From NCBI GenBank assembly GCA_947172415.1, contig OX359193.1, forward strand, positions 7,620,501 to 7,684,500: a DNA stretch of 64,000 bases, written 5' to 3'. The notes beneath the pieces were generated by a model. That model did no database searches. It was given only the letters and a program-made list of their open reading frames with translations, and had not been told where the DNA came from. Source of the DNA: Chondrosia reniformis (taxonomy: Eukaryota > Porifera > Demospongiae > Chondrillida > Chondrillidae). The position numbers and the translations under genes were made by a program. The first letter of the stretch is position 1. The number at the start of each line of letters is the position of its first letter. Positions 10,560-22,142 of this stretch are shown here, one piece after another.

Positions 10560-13500
10560 ATGTCCAGTAGTAGTAGTCGGAAAGCCAGTTACAAGCATCA
10601 GGGGAAAGATGTGGCGGTAAGTATTTCTTTCTAATTCGCATTGGAATGACTTAACCGTATATCGCGGGAAATGAATTTATTTTGACCAAATTCCTCTGTA
10701 CGTATGTTTCATTTCATTTTGTTAGGAATTGAGGAAAAAGCGACATGAAGATGTGATTGAATTGCGAAGAGTAAGTGACAAAGATAAATTTAATATAATA
10801 TTTTATAGGAATGGGACCACACCTCGGACCACACTTAATTTCTGGTCCTTGATAAGTGTTATTGTGCAAAGGTTGAAATGAGACTATAACTAAAATGAAT
10901 TTTAAAAATATAGAATAAAAAAGATGAACAGCTAATTAAGCGAAGAAACATGCCTATTGTGACAGAAGATTCCGAGCCAGAGCATGTCCGAAATCAAGAA
11001 GTTGGAATTGAATACATTCAACAGCTGGCGTTAGTGAGTTGGCTGGCACGTCTGGTACAATATGTCCAAACACTTTATTTTCACACTTTACTTTTGATAC
11101 CCTTAGGAAGCTACTAGTGCAAACATCGCTGAGCAACAAAAGGCAGTGGTTTCTATTCGGAGAATGGTTGCCAGTAGAAAGAATCCTCCAATTAATGAAG
11201 TCATTAGGTGCGTACTAATGTACATGTTCATTATTCAATGTTTAGAAAGTTCCTCTTTATTTTACAGAGTTGGATTTGTACCTATACTAGTCCGCTGTCT
11301 GACAATGAAGGATTTGTAAGTTGAATATATAATACGTTAATGGTATAAGCAATGATACATGTCAAATGGCATAGCTAGAAATTAAGGACAAAAACACTAT
11401 GTATATACTATGCATACATCCAGTGAGTCTCAGGGATTAGGGACACTGAAAGGACATACTTAATAATTTCAAGTGACTCTTACAGAAGTTTGACGTGTTT
11501 ATCGGAATCATCCATCACCCAATCACACCATCCATCACCCAATCACATATAGTGTTTTGCTGCTTGTAAAATATGCCGACCTGAATTTAGGTCCACCTTT
11601 GTCTCTCAGTCCCCATTTACAGTTTGAAGCAGCTTGGGCTCTTACTAACATTGCTTCTGGTACCTCTGAACAAACTGAGGCAGTTGTCCAGAGTGGAGCA
11701 GTTCCAATGTTTATCCATCTTCTATCGTCCCCATACATCAATCTATCAGAACAGTGTATGTGGGCCTTGGGTAACATTGCTGGGGACGGACCGCAGATGA
11801 GGGATTTTGTGGTCAGTTGTGGAATAATTCCCCCACTCCTTCGGCTAATACAAGCAGACAACCCAGTGAGTTTAACAGCTTTTGACTTGATGTTGTTACC
11901 GTGGTAACCACTATGTGACAATATGGTAAATGTCGGGAGCTACATACATATATACACATTTCACTGGTCTCCATACTGTAGGCTGCCTTTCTTAGAACTA
12001 TCTCATGGACACTCTCAAACTTGTGTCGCAATAAGGATCCACCCCCAGCTTTGGATGCTATTAGACAGGTTCGTGGAGACACTGTAATGCCTCCTTCTCC
12101 AGTCTCCTGTTGCTTGGTAACTAGGATAATAGTCTACAGCTATAGTATTCCCCAGACAAAGTAAGATATTCGAATTTGTTCAATATTACTATCTGCAGAT
12201 CCTCCCAGCTCTGATCTATCTGATCAAGCACAATGACAGAGAAGTCAAGGCGGATGTCTGTTGGGCCTTTGCCTTTATTTGTGACAGCACTGCTGAGCTG
12301 ATGAACCTTGTTGTCCTAAGCGACATTATCCCCTATATTACCTCACTGCTGGAATCAGACTACTCTAAAGTCATTGTAAGCTGCCGCATGAAGTGTCGTG
12401 TAGTTAATACAAGTTATGCATATATATTGCTTGGTAGCCTTGCAAGTGTGCCAATGGTTTATATGTGCCTAGTTGTGGACCCGTGGCACGGTACCCTGTA
12501 GCCATAACTTGGCATCTTTCATATGTCTTGGGTACATTAGTGATAATATATTCCTATTTGCTACATACGTATATTTTAATTGTTATTTATTGTTTTTGGT
12601 ATACAACAAAAGAACTAATTTGTACAATGTTATGTATACATTAGTAATACAATATGGTGCAATACTTGTAATGTTCCCTCCTCCTCCTCCTCCTCTCCTT
12701 CAGCTACCAGCTCTGAGAGCCTTGGGGAGCATTGTGTCTGGTACAGATGAACAGACCCAGATAGTGTTGGATGCCGGCTTCCTGGGTCCCCTGCAGACCC
12801 TCCTACAGCACCGCAAGGAGAACATAGTCAGGGAAGCCATGTGGGGCCTGTCCAATGTGACGGCCGGCAATGCAAACCAGGTTGAGATGGTCATTCGTGC
12901 CAACCTTATCCCGTTAATCATCAATGTGATGAAGACTAGAACATTTAAAACACAGAAGGAGGCCGCATGGGCATTGTGCAACATGACCGCTTCTGGAAAT
13001 CCTGAACAGGTTTCTGAAGTCCTGCAATGGATGTGTGATGAGGTATATCACTTTATACTGGCCATTTTACATCTCTCTACTTAGATGATGTTCCTAGTGC
13101 AACTTGGGGCCATACCAGCTATGTGTGATCTGCTTGATTGTAAGGAGACACAGGTACAGTGGCATCTGATTATGGTTATGAACCTGCCCTGCCCGTTCAA
13201 TGTCATATTTGATGCCAATTTCTCTTTACTGTCAGATTGTGATGGTTTTGCTTGACGGAATCCAAAACATCCTTAAGGTTAGGTTTCTATGGCAACTGGT
13301 TAAAGCCTCTACAGTGTGACCCTGTTAACCCACCACAATTGATTTATACTACTTTTGGCAGATTAACCAATTGTGTATTTGTTCTTTACAAATTTGATAG
13401 TTTGACGTATGTACATCAAATGGAGGTGGATTGTTGCACTGTATATGTAGCATCTTTTCACATTTTCCTTTTTTTAATCAAAGGTTGTTGGTAATCGGAT

Positions 13501-13975
13501 TGATGTTAGAGCTCTCATTGAAGAGTGCAAAGGTTAGCTGCAAATATGGGATATTGAGGATGTCCCTGTTAATTTATGTTCAATCACTGTAGGGTTGGAT
13601 AAGATTGAGGCGCTACAACATCACCAGAACACGGAAGTATACAAACTTGCATTTAACATTATTGACAAATACTTTCCAACCCCAGTAAGTTATAAAATAA
13701 TAAGGTATAGCTGAAAGTCATAGTTACAAACATTCATTTGATTAGAGTTAGGATTAGATGTAAGAACTATAGAAGTACATAAATTATAGTCTAGCCTTCA
13801 AGTCAAGAAATGAGCATCTATCAGAAATGGCTATATACCAAAATTGTGTGCATCACCAAATGATTGTACGTATTCCCGTGTTCAGGGTGATGAAGATGAA
13901 TCAATTGTTCCAGAGAACAGAGGACAAGCATACTCATTTGAAAGTTCACTACCTCAAGGAGGCTTTAGACTCTAA
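10560..13975 (+). CDS. KPNA: importin subunit alpha (karyopherin alpha)
   Basis: At least eleven exons. Exon 1 (10560-10616) begins [19 protein letters not shown]. Exon 2 (10726-10770) holds [15 protein letters not shown] and the next one [11 protein letters not shown], together the basic importin-beta-binding domain. About ten armadillo repeats follow, with the classic NLS-binding Trp/Asn pairs: [77 protein letters not shown] and [12 protein letters not shown]. The protein ends [17 protein letters not shown], with the conserved C-terminal FE-x(n)-GG motif (CAS/exportin-2 contact). Importin alpha carries NLS cargoes with importin beta through the nuclear pore. The subtype cannot be assigned by eye. 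The gene converges with POLA1 downstream. Confidence 0.95.
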
Positions 13976-14118
13976 AATCTTTCAAACTCACCACTTCCAA
14001 CGTAAATGCTATGCATTCAACTCTATCAAACACTATTATAAATATTTGTTAATAATTGATTCGTATGGCTCTTATAATGAAAATTCTTACAACATTAATG
14101 TTTTGTTTGTATTCTTAA

Positions 14119-14127
14119 TTTAATAAA
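14119..14127. terminator. bidirectional poly(A) signal between importin alpha and POLA1
   Basis: The sequence TTTAATAAA gives AATAAA on the + strand (14122-14127), about 150 bp after the importin alpha stop. It also gives ATTAAA on the minus strand, about 20 bp after the POLA1 stop at 14147. One motif could therefore serve both converging transcripts. Confidence 0.6.
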
Positions 14128-14146
14128 GTTACATAATCATAAAAGG

Positions 14147-17100
14147 TTAGCAGTTAAGATAGAGTCCTTCAAATAGTTGTCCCAATTGGACATGGTTGTA
14201 GGCACTAACAGATAGACATCTATCCAGTATCTTCATACCTTTGGAAGGCATATTATAGAGGGGGGGGAGGGAAAGAGAGAGACAATTTTGTAACTCAAAT
14301 ATCCTACAATCATGTCAGAGAGACTGGCTATCCTTATATAAGCTATTAGTCAGTAATCTATCCACAACCATCTGCATTATGACTATAAATATAAGTCTTG
14401 CCAAACCTACCATTTGTGAGCTTGTCGAAGAAGCAAAGTTGGTTATGAAGCTGCACGGCAGAGTACTATCAAGGTGAAAGACAAACAGGTTTACACTGAA
14501 ATGGTTCTTTAATCTAGATCGATAACACTTAATATAATATCAGAAATACACACTTTTGGCTAATCTTACTTCAAACTTTAACTGTGAACGTTGACACTTT
14601 GGACAATTCATTCTAGTCTGGACTCTATTCTGACGGGTTCTGTACATGCAGCTCACATCCTCACATACCATCCAACCCTGTGTGTACATTATAACAAGTC
14701 ACATGGGCATCACAAGGACATCACATGACCACTTGCTTGGTAATATTTCTGTATGTGCTTCCGGCAGAGGAGATTAACTTGAATTTTCACATGTAAATCT
14801 GACAACTCATTCTGACAATGTCCACATTTTTTATTGAACTATAAGGAAGTATATTTACAAACAGGCTAGTATACATGTGCAGTGTTAGGCAGTGTTAGGC
14901 AGTGTGTTAGGAGCAGCTCACATCCTGAACATTCTAACCTATTTCAAACATTTTCCTAAAGTTTCTAAACTAAGGATATGCATGTATAGAAGTGGACTCT
15001 ACTAGCAACATCCTTTTGGGCTGTTATAGATGCATTTTGATGAATACACTTGCCTCTTCCTTAAAACTGCTTCTCTGGGAACAGTTGGGACACCTGATAT
15101 CAAGCGGATCACAGTGCTTGTATTTCTCATTGTCATCTTGTGCCGTCTGCATCTCCATGGTATCATCCTCTTCATTGTGTGTACCCCCACGAAAGTGGGA
15201 GGGGTCTAGACCTGCAATTGGATGTTTATTTTTAGTAACACATTTGATTGCTATGAATTTAAACTCTCTACCTAAAGATTGTGCAATAAAAGCAGAGTCC
15301 ATTCCACTGATTGGCTCACACAACCTAGTTACCACTGCATGTACCTGCTGCTGAAGGTAGTAGTCAGTGTCTACAGATACATGTAATTGATAGTCACATG
15401 CAGATCACACTTGATAGTCCACTTGATAGTCACATGCAGACAATACAACAAATTGAAATTCCAACACACTGACCAATAGTCAATGAATCATCAGAATCAA
15501 GCTCCCTCGGGTGAAAAGCTCGTTGGGTAGCTGGAAGCTGGCCTGACTGCAAGAGAGTACACAATATGAAAAATATATACGTACATATATGCATTATGTG
15601 ATGAGGATATACAATATTCACTGTACATGGTATGGAGTATGCATCCTATAGATGTGTATACATGTACCTCTGATCCAGTATTACAGATAATGTAGGGAAC
15701 CACATCTCCAGACTGGATCCTTGTGCCTTTTGCGTTCATACGCAGAGCAACAGAAACGTGAGGAAGACTCTTGGAATCAGAGTAGTTCTCAGGAGATCTG
15801 GACAGGGACTGTAAGACAAGAATGAGGAATGAAATGAGGAACCAGGCAGGAGGGGTGGGGAAATGGAAAGTGTACCAGGCGGGAGGGGTGGGGAAGTGGA
15901 AAAGTGTACCAGGTGGGAGGGGTGGGGAAGTGGAAAAGTGTACCAGGCGGGAGGGTGGGGAAGTGGAAAAGTGTACCAGGTGGGAGGGGTGGGGAAGTGG
16001 AAAAGTGTACCAGGTGGGAGGGGTGGGGAAGTGGAAAAGTGTATCAGGCAGGAGGGTGGGGAAGTGGAAAAGTGTACCAGGTGGGAGGGGTGGGGAAGTG
16101 GAAAAGTGTACCAGGCAGGAGGGTGGGGAAGTGGAAAGTGTACCAGGTGGGAGGGGTGGGGAAGTGGAAAAGTGTACCAGGTGGGAGGGGTGGGGAAGTG
16201 GAAAAGTGTACCAGGTGGGAGGGGTGGGGAAGTGGAAACCAAGTACTAAACTAAACATATTTGAGCAAATAAAATGCTACTTCATGTATATATTAGTACC
16301 TACCTTGGTTATAATGAATTTAGCCTGAGGAAATTGTCCGTTTCTCACATTTTCTCCAACTGTTCAGAAATGATAAAGATACATAAATCATAGAAAGGCG
16401 AGCTGTTATGATACAAACCTTGCTCGAGATGCCCTTGAATGTCTTGTAACAATTTATCATGTTCACAACCAGATAATATTTGTTTCAGCACCCATCTGTG
16501 AAGGGGAAGTACCAAGATTGACATCCGCTGCTCAATTTCAACTTCCAATCAACTCACTCTCCAACCTCCTTAGCCAGAACACACCAGTCACGCCTCACAA
16601 TGTCCAAGCCCTTCATCTCCAGGGACTCCACCAGGTCCCCCTGCATATTAGGTTCGATGGTGATAGCAGCATACCTACATAGTATTGGTTGGCAATCACA
16701 TTAACAGTAAAATCACAACTATTACAAAAATATAAATTTTCAAAATATGAGGTCCCCATCAGCTAACTTAAAGATTCAAGAGCAGGCTGGCTGTCAGAAA
16801 CCTAGCCAGTTGTCACTTGTAGTTAAAAGTACTTACTTTTTCTTCTTAAGAAGAAGCATGGTTTTAAACACCCCATCAATGTCAATCTCCAACAACCTGT
16901 ACAGCTTGTTCACTTCCTGCTTTATTTTCTGCCCCAACTCCATTACTTCAGGATAGTTCTGGAGGTTGGAGTTGATCATGATTGAATCAGTATCACCATA
17001 GATGACTTCCAAATTCATCTGCTCAACAAGATCCTTGGTTCTTGATAAGATCTAAGTGCACAGGCAGGCAAAGTTAATCAGTGGATGGTTTAGGTCTATT

Positions 17101-20100
17101 TAATGCTCACCTCTCGACCTTTACTAGTAATGAGTGCTGCCAGTGGCTGAGCGAAGAACCTGGAGTTGCTAAAGCCAAGACAACCATACATACTGTTGGC
17201 AGTGAGTTTAAGGGCTTTCTGTCTGATGTCATATTGCTGATACAAGTCAGACCCTACTGGATGTTGTTTCATTAGTTTCTTTACTTCTCTTCTTCTAGTC
17301 ACAAGGGTGCGTATCTCAGTGGGAAGTACCCCAGCAGCTACCCCTTCACTGGGGAGCTCCAGTATCACTTCTTCTTCTGCTACAGCAGACTGCCAGTTTT
17401 GTACTGTAGTAAAGTCTATGTTATACTCTTGAATAATAGAAGGGTACAGACTGTTAAAATCCAGGAGCAGAATGAACTTGTCATAAAAACCTGAATAAAA
17501 GGTATTAAGTTGTTAGCAGTGATACATCGGGAATATCGCACAAGAATATACGTACGTACCTTTCTTTGGTTCCAATACAAGCCCACCTGAGTAGGCTGGC
17601 TTACGTCTACCAGATGTTGTCTGGGGTACGGGATCCTCGTTGTCGCCAACTTGGCGGGGAGCTCCGCCCTTCCTCCCTCCTCTGCTGGCCTTATCAGGCG
17701 GTATGTACCCTCTGGTAGTGAAGGCATGCAAGAGAAGAAACTCATTTCTCTCTGCTCGGCCACCCAAGAGTGTACCTGAGAGGACGTTGCCAGCTATCCT
17801 AGTTATTTGATAGGCCAAGGGGAGGGTCTAGCAGGGGGAGGATCAGAGACAGGTGGATGTAGCAGTACAGAATGACAATGGGATGATGCTTACATTTAAT
17901 TCGAACATTATGCCGAGTGACACAAGAGCATCATTCATAGTGTGAGCAATAAAGGCTCTCAGAGTTTTAGTTGAGCTGCAATGGAAGGTACACATAGAGC
18001 ACATTTAGTTAGTGGGTGTGACAGTGGGTGTGGCTTACCTGAAGGAGTGCTTCACTTCTTCGTTGGAAAGGGTTGGGTGCTTAAACTTCAAAACATGATT
18101 AGCCAATTCTGAGACCAAAAGAGAGCACATGAAAACCGGAAGTATGAACTGTGAATCTGCAACCAAACCTGTCAAGTCATAACTTCTTGCTCGAATCAGC
18201 TCTTTGGATGAAATCTTTACATCACAAACAAGTCTTCCACAAGCTATATTATGACACTGCATATGGCCCTAAAGTCATACACACATGCACCACTAGTTAA
18301 GGGTTCAGAACATGTATACATGTGTACGTATATGTGACGACTTAACCTTAAAGATATTGTTTCTCTTCAGCCTACTTATCTTTGACCAATGAGGCACTTT
18401 GTTGGCTTGTACTCTATGAATAAGTACATCCAATTCAAAATCACTGACACCATGACCCTGTAGGGGAGAGAGGACAGACTTGTGGAGACTGCCACGCCCA
18501 CTTATCCCAGGCCACGTACCACTATGACATCTGGGTCTAACTTGTGGACCTTGGCCAATAAGAATCCCAGGAGGGCCCTCTCAGTGGGATGTACCTCAAT
18601 AAACTTGCCTTCCGTCTTAGTGTACCGGCTAAAGTCATACGGGAATGCCTGATTGGCCATCTTACGTATACCTAAGGTTAATATGCAGATAGTTATTGAA
18701 TAGCTGATGGCCCAAATAGGGATGTCACATGATATAATGAGTATGACCCTTTAATAATGATTACCACAGAAGCTAGTGTTGAAACTAGAGCTCCAGTGTT
18801 CATTTTGTGGTTTTGACTTGTCCAAGCTGATGGCATTATTAACTACTACACCAACTGTCAGGATCTAAATAATTCCAATAACAACAAACTTTAATAGTGG
18901 CCCTGAAATAATGTTAAATACACTCACTTCACTGGAGTTGGACTTTGGGTTGATACAGGTTTTAGTACTAATACCCATGACAGTCTATTGCAATATGTAA
19001 AGGCACATAAAGAGACGTGTTACCGAAGACTGGAAGAACCTACTAATGGAGGAGGAGGGGCTTGTTCCTTAGCAACAACCACTTGATCCGGCGACTCGAC
19101 CGAACATTCCACCTTGCACCAACTGACAGAACTACCTACATCTAATGACAAGATATTCCTATCAAATATCCGAGGGCCACCGGATGTGATGGCATGCCTA
19201 CTTGGTAATCTAATCTTCAGCCAACACGGTCCTTTAATCTGTTGCGTTACGACCAGACGCTCAGTGTAAGAAGTGTTGGTACCAAATATGTGAGAGTAAC
19301 TCCTCCCACTGCTGTCCATTGGTGGAGCAGGATACTTTGCCTAGCAACAGTCACACCACAATCATGTGATAAGGAAAGGTACTTTATAAACTAGTAAGTA
19401 AAACTTACTAAATATCTAACTTCTAGATATTCACTTTCGGAAGGTACATCACTTTTTTCAAAAGCATATTTCTTTTCAACACGTTTGCTGCTAAATTTCA
19501 TAATTTGAAACTTTTCAGCATATTTTTCATTGAACTCCTAAAAAGCATAAACACATACTAGCTTAAAGACGCTTGTGTACATTGAGATGCATGGGCTCTT
19601 CTTAGGCATGTACAAATAGCATGAGTACCTGATATATGTCTTTTATTTGCACTTCCTGGTCTGTAGGATGGCCAGTTTTGTCCAAGAGGTACTCACGAGG
19701 CAGAAAGTAGAGACACCTTTCAATGTTCTTAACAATCACACAGCCACTGGCACAGAGAGACAGATTGTACAATCTCCTCTCAAGTATCCATGACAACTGC
19801 AACTGCTTATAATTACCTCACACACTGCTGAGACCCTTTCTGAGGAACCTTCCCAAACAAGAACACCGTGCCTGGCTGATTGTGAGCATCTTCATAAGCA
19901 TCCAACCAGAAAAAAGGAAGGAACTGGCCATCTTCATCTTCCAACACTGGCAGCTGTGAGGTATCCATGTCAACACATTGGGTAACCTAGGCAACACAAC
20001 ATCCATCTGTAAAGGTAACAGTTGGATCTCCTCCCGAGCTAACCTCTTCAGGCTCCTTTCCCTTTGTGGTCTCCCAGCCAACATCCCAAATGGAGCTGTA

Positions 20101-21434
20101 CAAAACAACATGTCAACCTGTAGGCCTCAGCCTAAATTATTCATTAAAAACATTGACTAGGGCAGCCGTTTATAATTAGCCTTCCCAATACTACTGTACT
20201 GTAATATTTAATCTGAACTACCTTCTGTCTTCCCTGTCATCTTCTATATGTTTAATTTTTGGTTTGAGTTTAACTTCAGGTGCAGTGTTGGAATCCTCAA
20301 TCATCTCCTCTTTGATATCTACTTCTCTCTTAACATCCAGGTCTTGTTCCATTGCCTCACCTTCATCTAGACAGAGATCCAGTCCAAAGTCTTCCTCTGT
20401 GAGTCCCTCTACTTGGCAACACATACACTGTAGTAGACACATACATGCCACCTGCAGCTTCACTATAACTGACCTAATAAATCAACATTTTCTATTGTTT
20501 GAATTTCATCCTCCAGCTCCTTCTTAATGTGTACTTTGGTAACAGTTGCCATGGAGATGTTTGGTTGAATACTATGACTGCTAGTAGACATCTTTGTTTT
20601 ACCAACCATTGCATTATTATTGTTACTTTTAACTGGAGAAAGGGATCCATTGGTTCCCATAGCAACCTTTGGTCTTTGTGTGCAGGGAGGGTTAATTGAT
20701 CTGAACTTGATGTCTGATGCGTTCTGTTTGCTGGAATAGGTCTTCTCTAGCTGAGCCAAACAGTCATCCAGAGCTTCATCTCCTTCTAACGTAACACTCT
20801 TCTATAGGAATAACATACAGTGGATGATTCGTTGAAGGGTCTTGTGGTACCACAGGGACACAGGGATGTTATCTTACAGCATCTTTTGGCTTGTTCCTTA
20901 GGAGCATTGCTTTGATAGAGTTTTTGTCAACATTATTCTTTCGTTTCTTCTTCTCTGGCTCAGTTGTATTCTTTTTCATTTTCCCATTTTCCACTACTCC
21001 TTCTCCTCCAGAATCATAATCTTCATCAAACACCTCTCTCCCATCGTCCATGTATTCATTTCCCTCTATTAAACACAACAGAACACACGTAACTATATAT
21101 ATATATAGCCTATGGTACTATACAATATACAATCTACTTCATGCCGCTATACACACACCATCGCCCATAATCCAGCTTTCCGCCTGTCTCTTCCTTACAA
21201 TGCGTGCGTATTCCTTTTCGTCTACTAAATCAAAGATCTTCGTTTCACTTGGAATAGCTACCTCAATCCGTTCACCAGTTTCTCTCGAGTGTCTGCAGAA
21301 CATGCGAAACTAATCAGACGTCCTGTAGGTAGCTTGAATCGAACATACTTAATTTTTTTCAAGACATCTTGTGAGATTAGAGTCTTTCTCTGCCTTCGAG
21401 ATTTGCGTGTTGTCTCTACAGCGTCTTGCTCCAT
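14147..21434 (-). CDS. POLA1: DNA polymerase alpha catalytic subunit
   Basis: A large multi-exon gene. Exon 1 from the ATG at 21434 reads [20 protein letters not shown]. The N-terminal part has the conserved [16 protein letters not shown] and [19 protein letters not shown]. The B-family core shows [14 protein letters not shown] text (about 19300), SAKELIR-like [13 protein letters not shown], and [20 protein letters not shown] (about 17780). Motif [18 protein letters not shown], lies at about 17470-17425. Motif [17 protein letters not shown], is at about 17215-17165, and motif [11 protein letters not shown], at about 17000-16970, with the catalytic aspartates intact. The C-terminal zinc motifs are [10 protein letters not shown] (about 15090) and MNCPKCQ (about 14600). 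The end FEGLYLNC with TAA at 14149-14147 matches the POLA1 tail. It extends RNA primers at replication initiation in the pol alpha-primase complex. Confidence 0.96.
14699..14728. repeat. 11-bp TCACATGA-type triplet in POLA1
   Basis: TCACATGG at 14699, TCACAAGG at 14710 and TCACATGA at 14721, each 11 bp apart, in an intron near the POLA1 3' end. Confidence 0.85.
15841..16240. repeat. 34-bp minisatellite in a POLA1 intron, about 12 units
   Basis: About twelve units of 33-34 bp, each with GTACCAGGTGGGAGGGGTGG followed by GGAAGTGGAAAA. It is G-rich on +, so the POLA1 pre-mRNA carries a pyrimidine-rich copy close to the 3' splice site at about 15810. Long Pro/Ser reading frames across it are artefacts of the repeat. 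Confidence 0.95.
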
Positions 21435-21517
21435 CGTTTAGCGGCAATTCCCGCCAAAGACTCAAATGACGTTTTATTACGTTCACAAAAATGGCGTTTC
21501 TTTACATCAACACTGTT

Positions 21518-22090
21518 TTAATTCATTGTCCTTGCTAGACAGAAAATTACATTCAGAAAGAAACAGAAGCACAAAGTGGAAAAAAGTCTACTCACTGTAC
21601 TTATTACAGTTACTATAGAATAACGAGCCATAAAGCAATCTCCTGCATATAGAAGTGTTGGCTGTGTTACTAAAACCATAAAAATGATGAATGAAGTGTA
21701 GTTGGTGTTATACAATAAACAAATCAGAAGCAGATAAGTAAGTTCAACAATTCCGACGTATTTCATTAGCTGGGAAGAACAGATCAAACTAGCCCAAGTC
21801 TGCTTATTGGAACCTTTAGTGACCTCGTTGTTTATAGTTGGACTGCTTTCCTTCTGTTGGTCTTCTTTAATTTTCTGTGTCTCATCTGACGTGTCGGTAG
21901 CATTTCCCTGGGAACTCTTTCCTGGCCCATGTACATTTTCGTCTGGGCGTCTTGAGACAGTTTCACGTGACTCAGTAGTGTCAGGTTGTTGGGGATGCCG
22001 TTTGCTTGGTAACGATCTGAGCTTTTCTAGTCTTAAAATAGAATTGTCTAATATTCTTTGTCGTCGCCTCAACGCTGCTTGTTCAGCCAT
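21518..22090 (-). CDS. CAMLG: CAMLG/GET2-like ER membrane protein (tail-anchored protein insertion)
   Basis: A single-exon reading frame of 190 residues starting MAEQAALRRRQRILDNSILR. The N-terminus has an Arg cluster followed by a short amphipathic stretch (RLEKLRSLPSKR), as in CAMLG/GET2 (RRRKLLxNSExRI), where it contacts the GET3 ATPase. A polar linker of about 80 residues follows, then three hydrophobic segments from about residue 107: LMKYVGIVELTYLLLICLLY, TSFIIFMVLV and FSTLCFCFFLNVIFCL. The last resembles the final CAMLG helix (FTDLCVYFFTFIFC). In the GET/TRC pathway CAMLG and GET1/WRB receive tail-anchored proteins at the ER. Overall similarity is weak, so this call rests on architecture and the two motifs. 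Confidence 0.6.
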   Translation of the reverse strand: MAEQAALRRRQRILDNSILRLEKLRSLPSKRHPQQPDTTESRETVSRRPDENVHGPGKSSQGNATDTSDETQKIKEDQQKESSPTINNEVTKGSNKQTWASLICSSQLMKYVGIVELTYLLLICLLYNTNYTSFIIFMVLVTQPTLLYAGDCFMARYSIVTVISTVSRLFSTLCFCFFLNVIFCLARTMN

Positions 22091-22142
22091 TTTAAGGGGA
22101 ATTGCCCAATCCGATCACTTCACGTTGCGGCTCAGAAACAAT
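22091..22142. promoter_or_regulatory. divergent CAMLG/UGGT promoter with ERSE-like element
   Basis: Only 52 bp separate the two start codons. The spacer holds CCAAT at 22106-22110, exactly nine bases, then TCACG at 22120-22124. The ER stress response element consensus is CCAAT-N9-CCACG, so this differs at one base. Both flanking genes act at the endoplasmic reticulum. The functional role is inferred. Confidence 0.5.

Noticed and set aside
15497-16328. Pro/Ser/His-rich or Gly/Lys/Val-rich proteins from both strands
   Set aside because: Products of the stop-free 34-bp minisatellite in a POLA1 intron.
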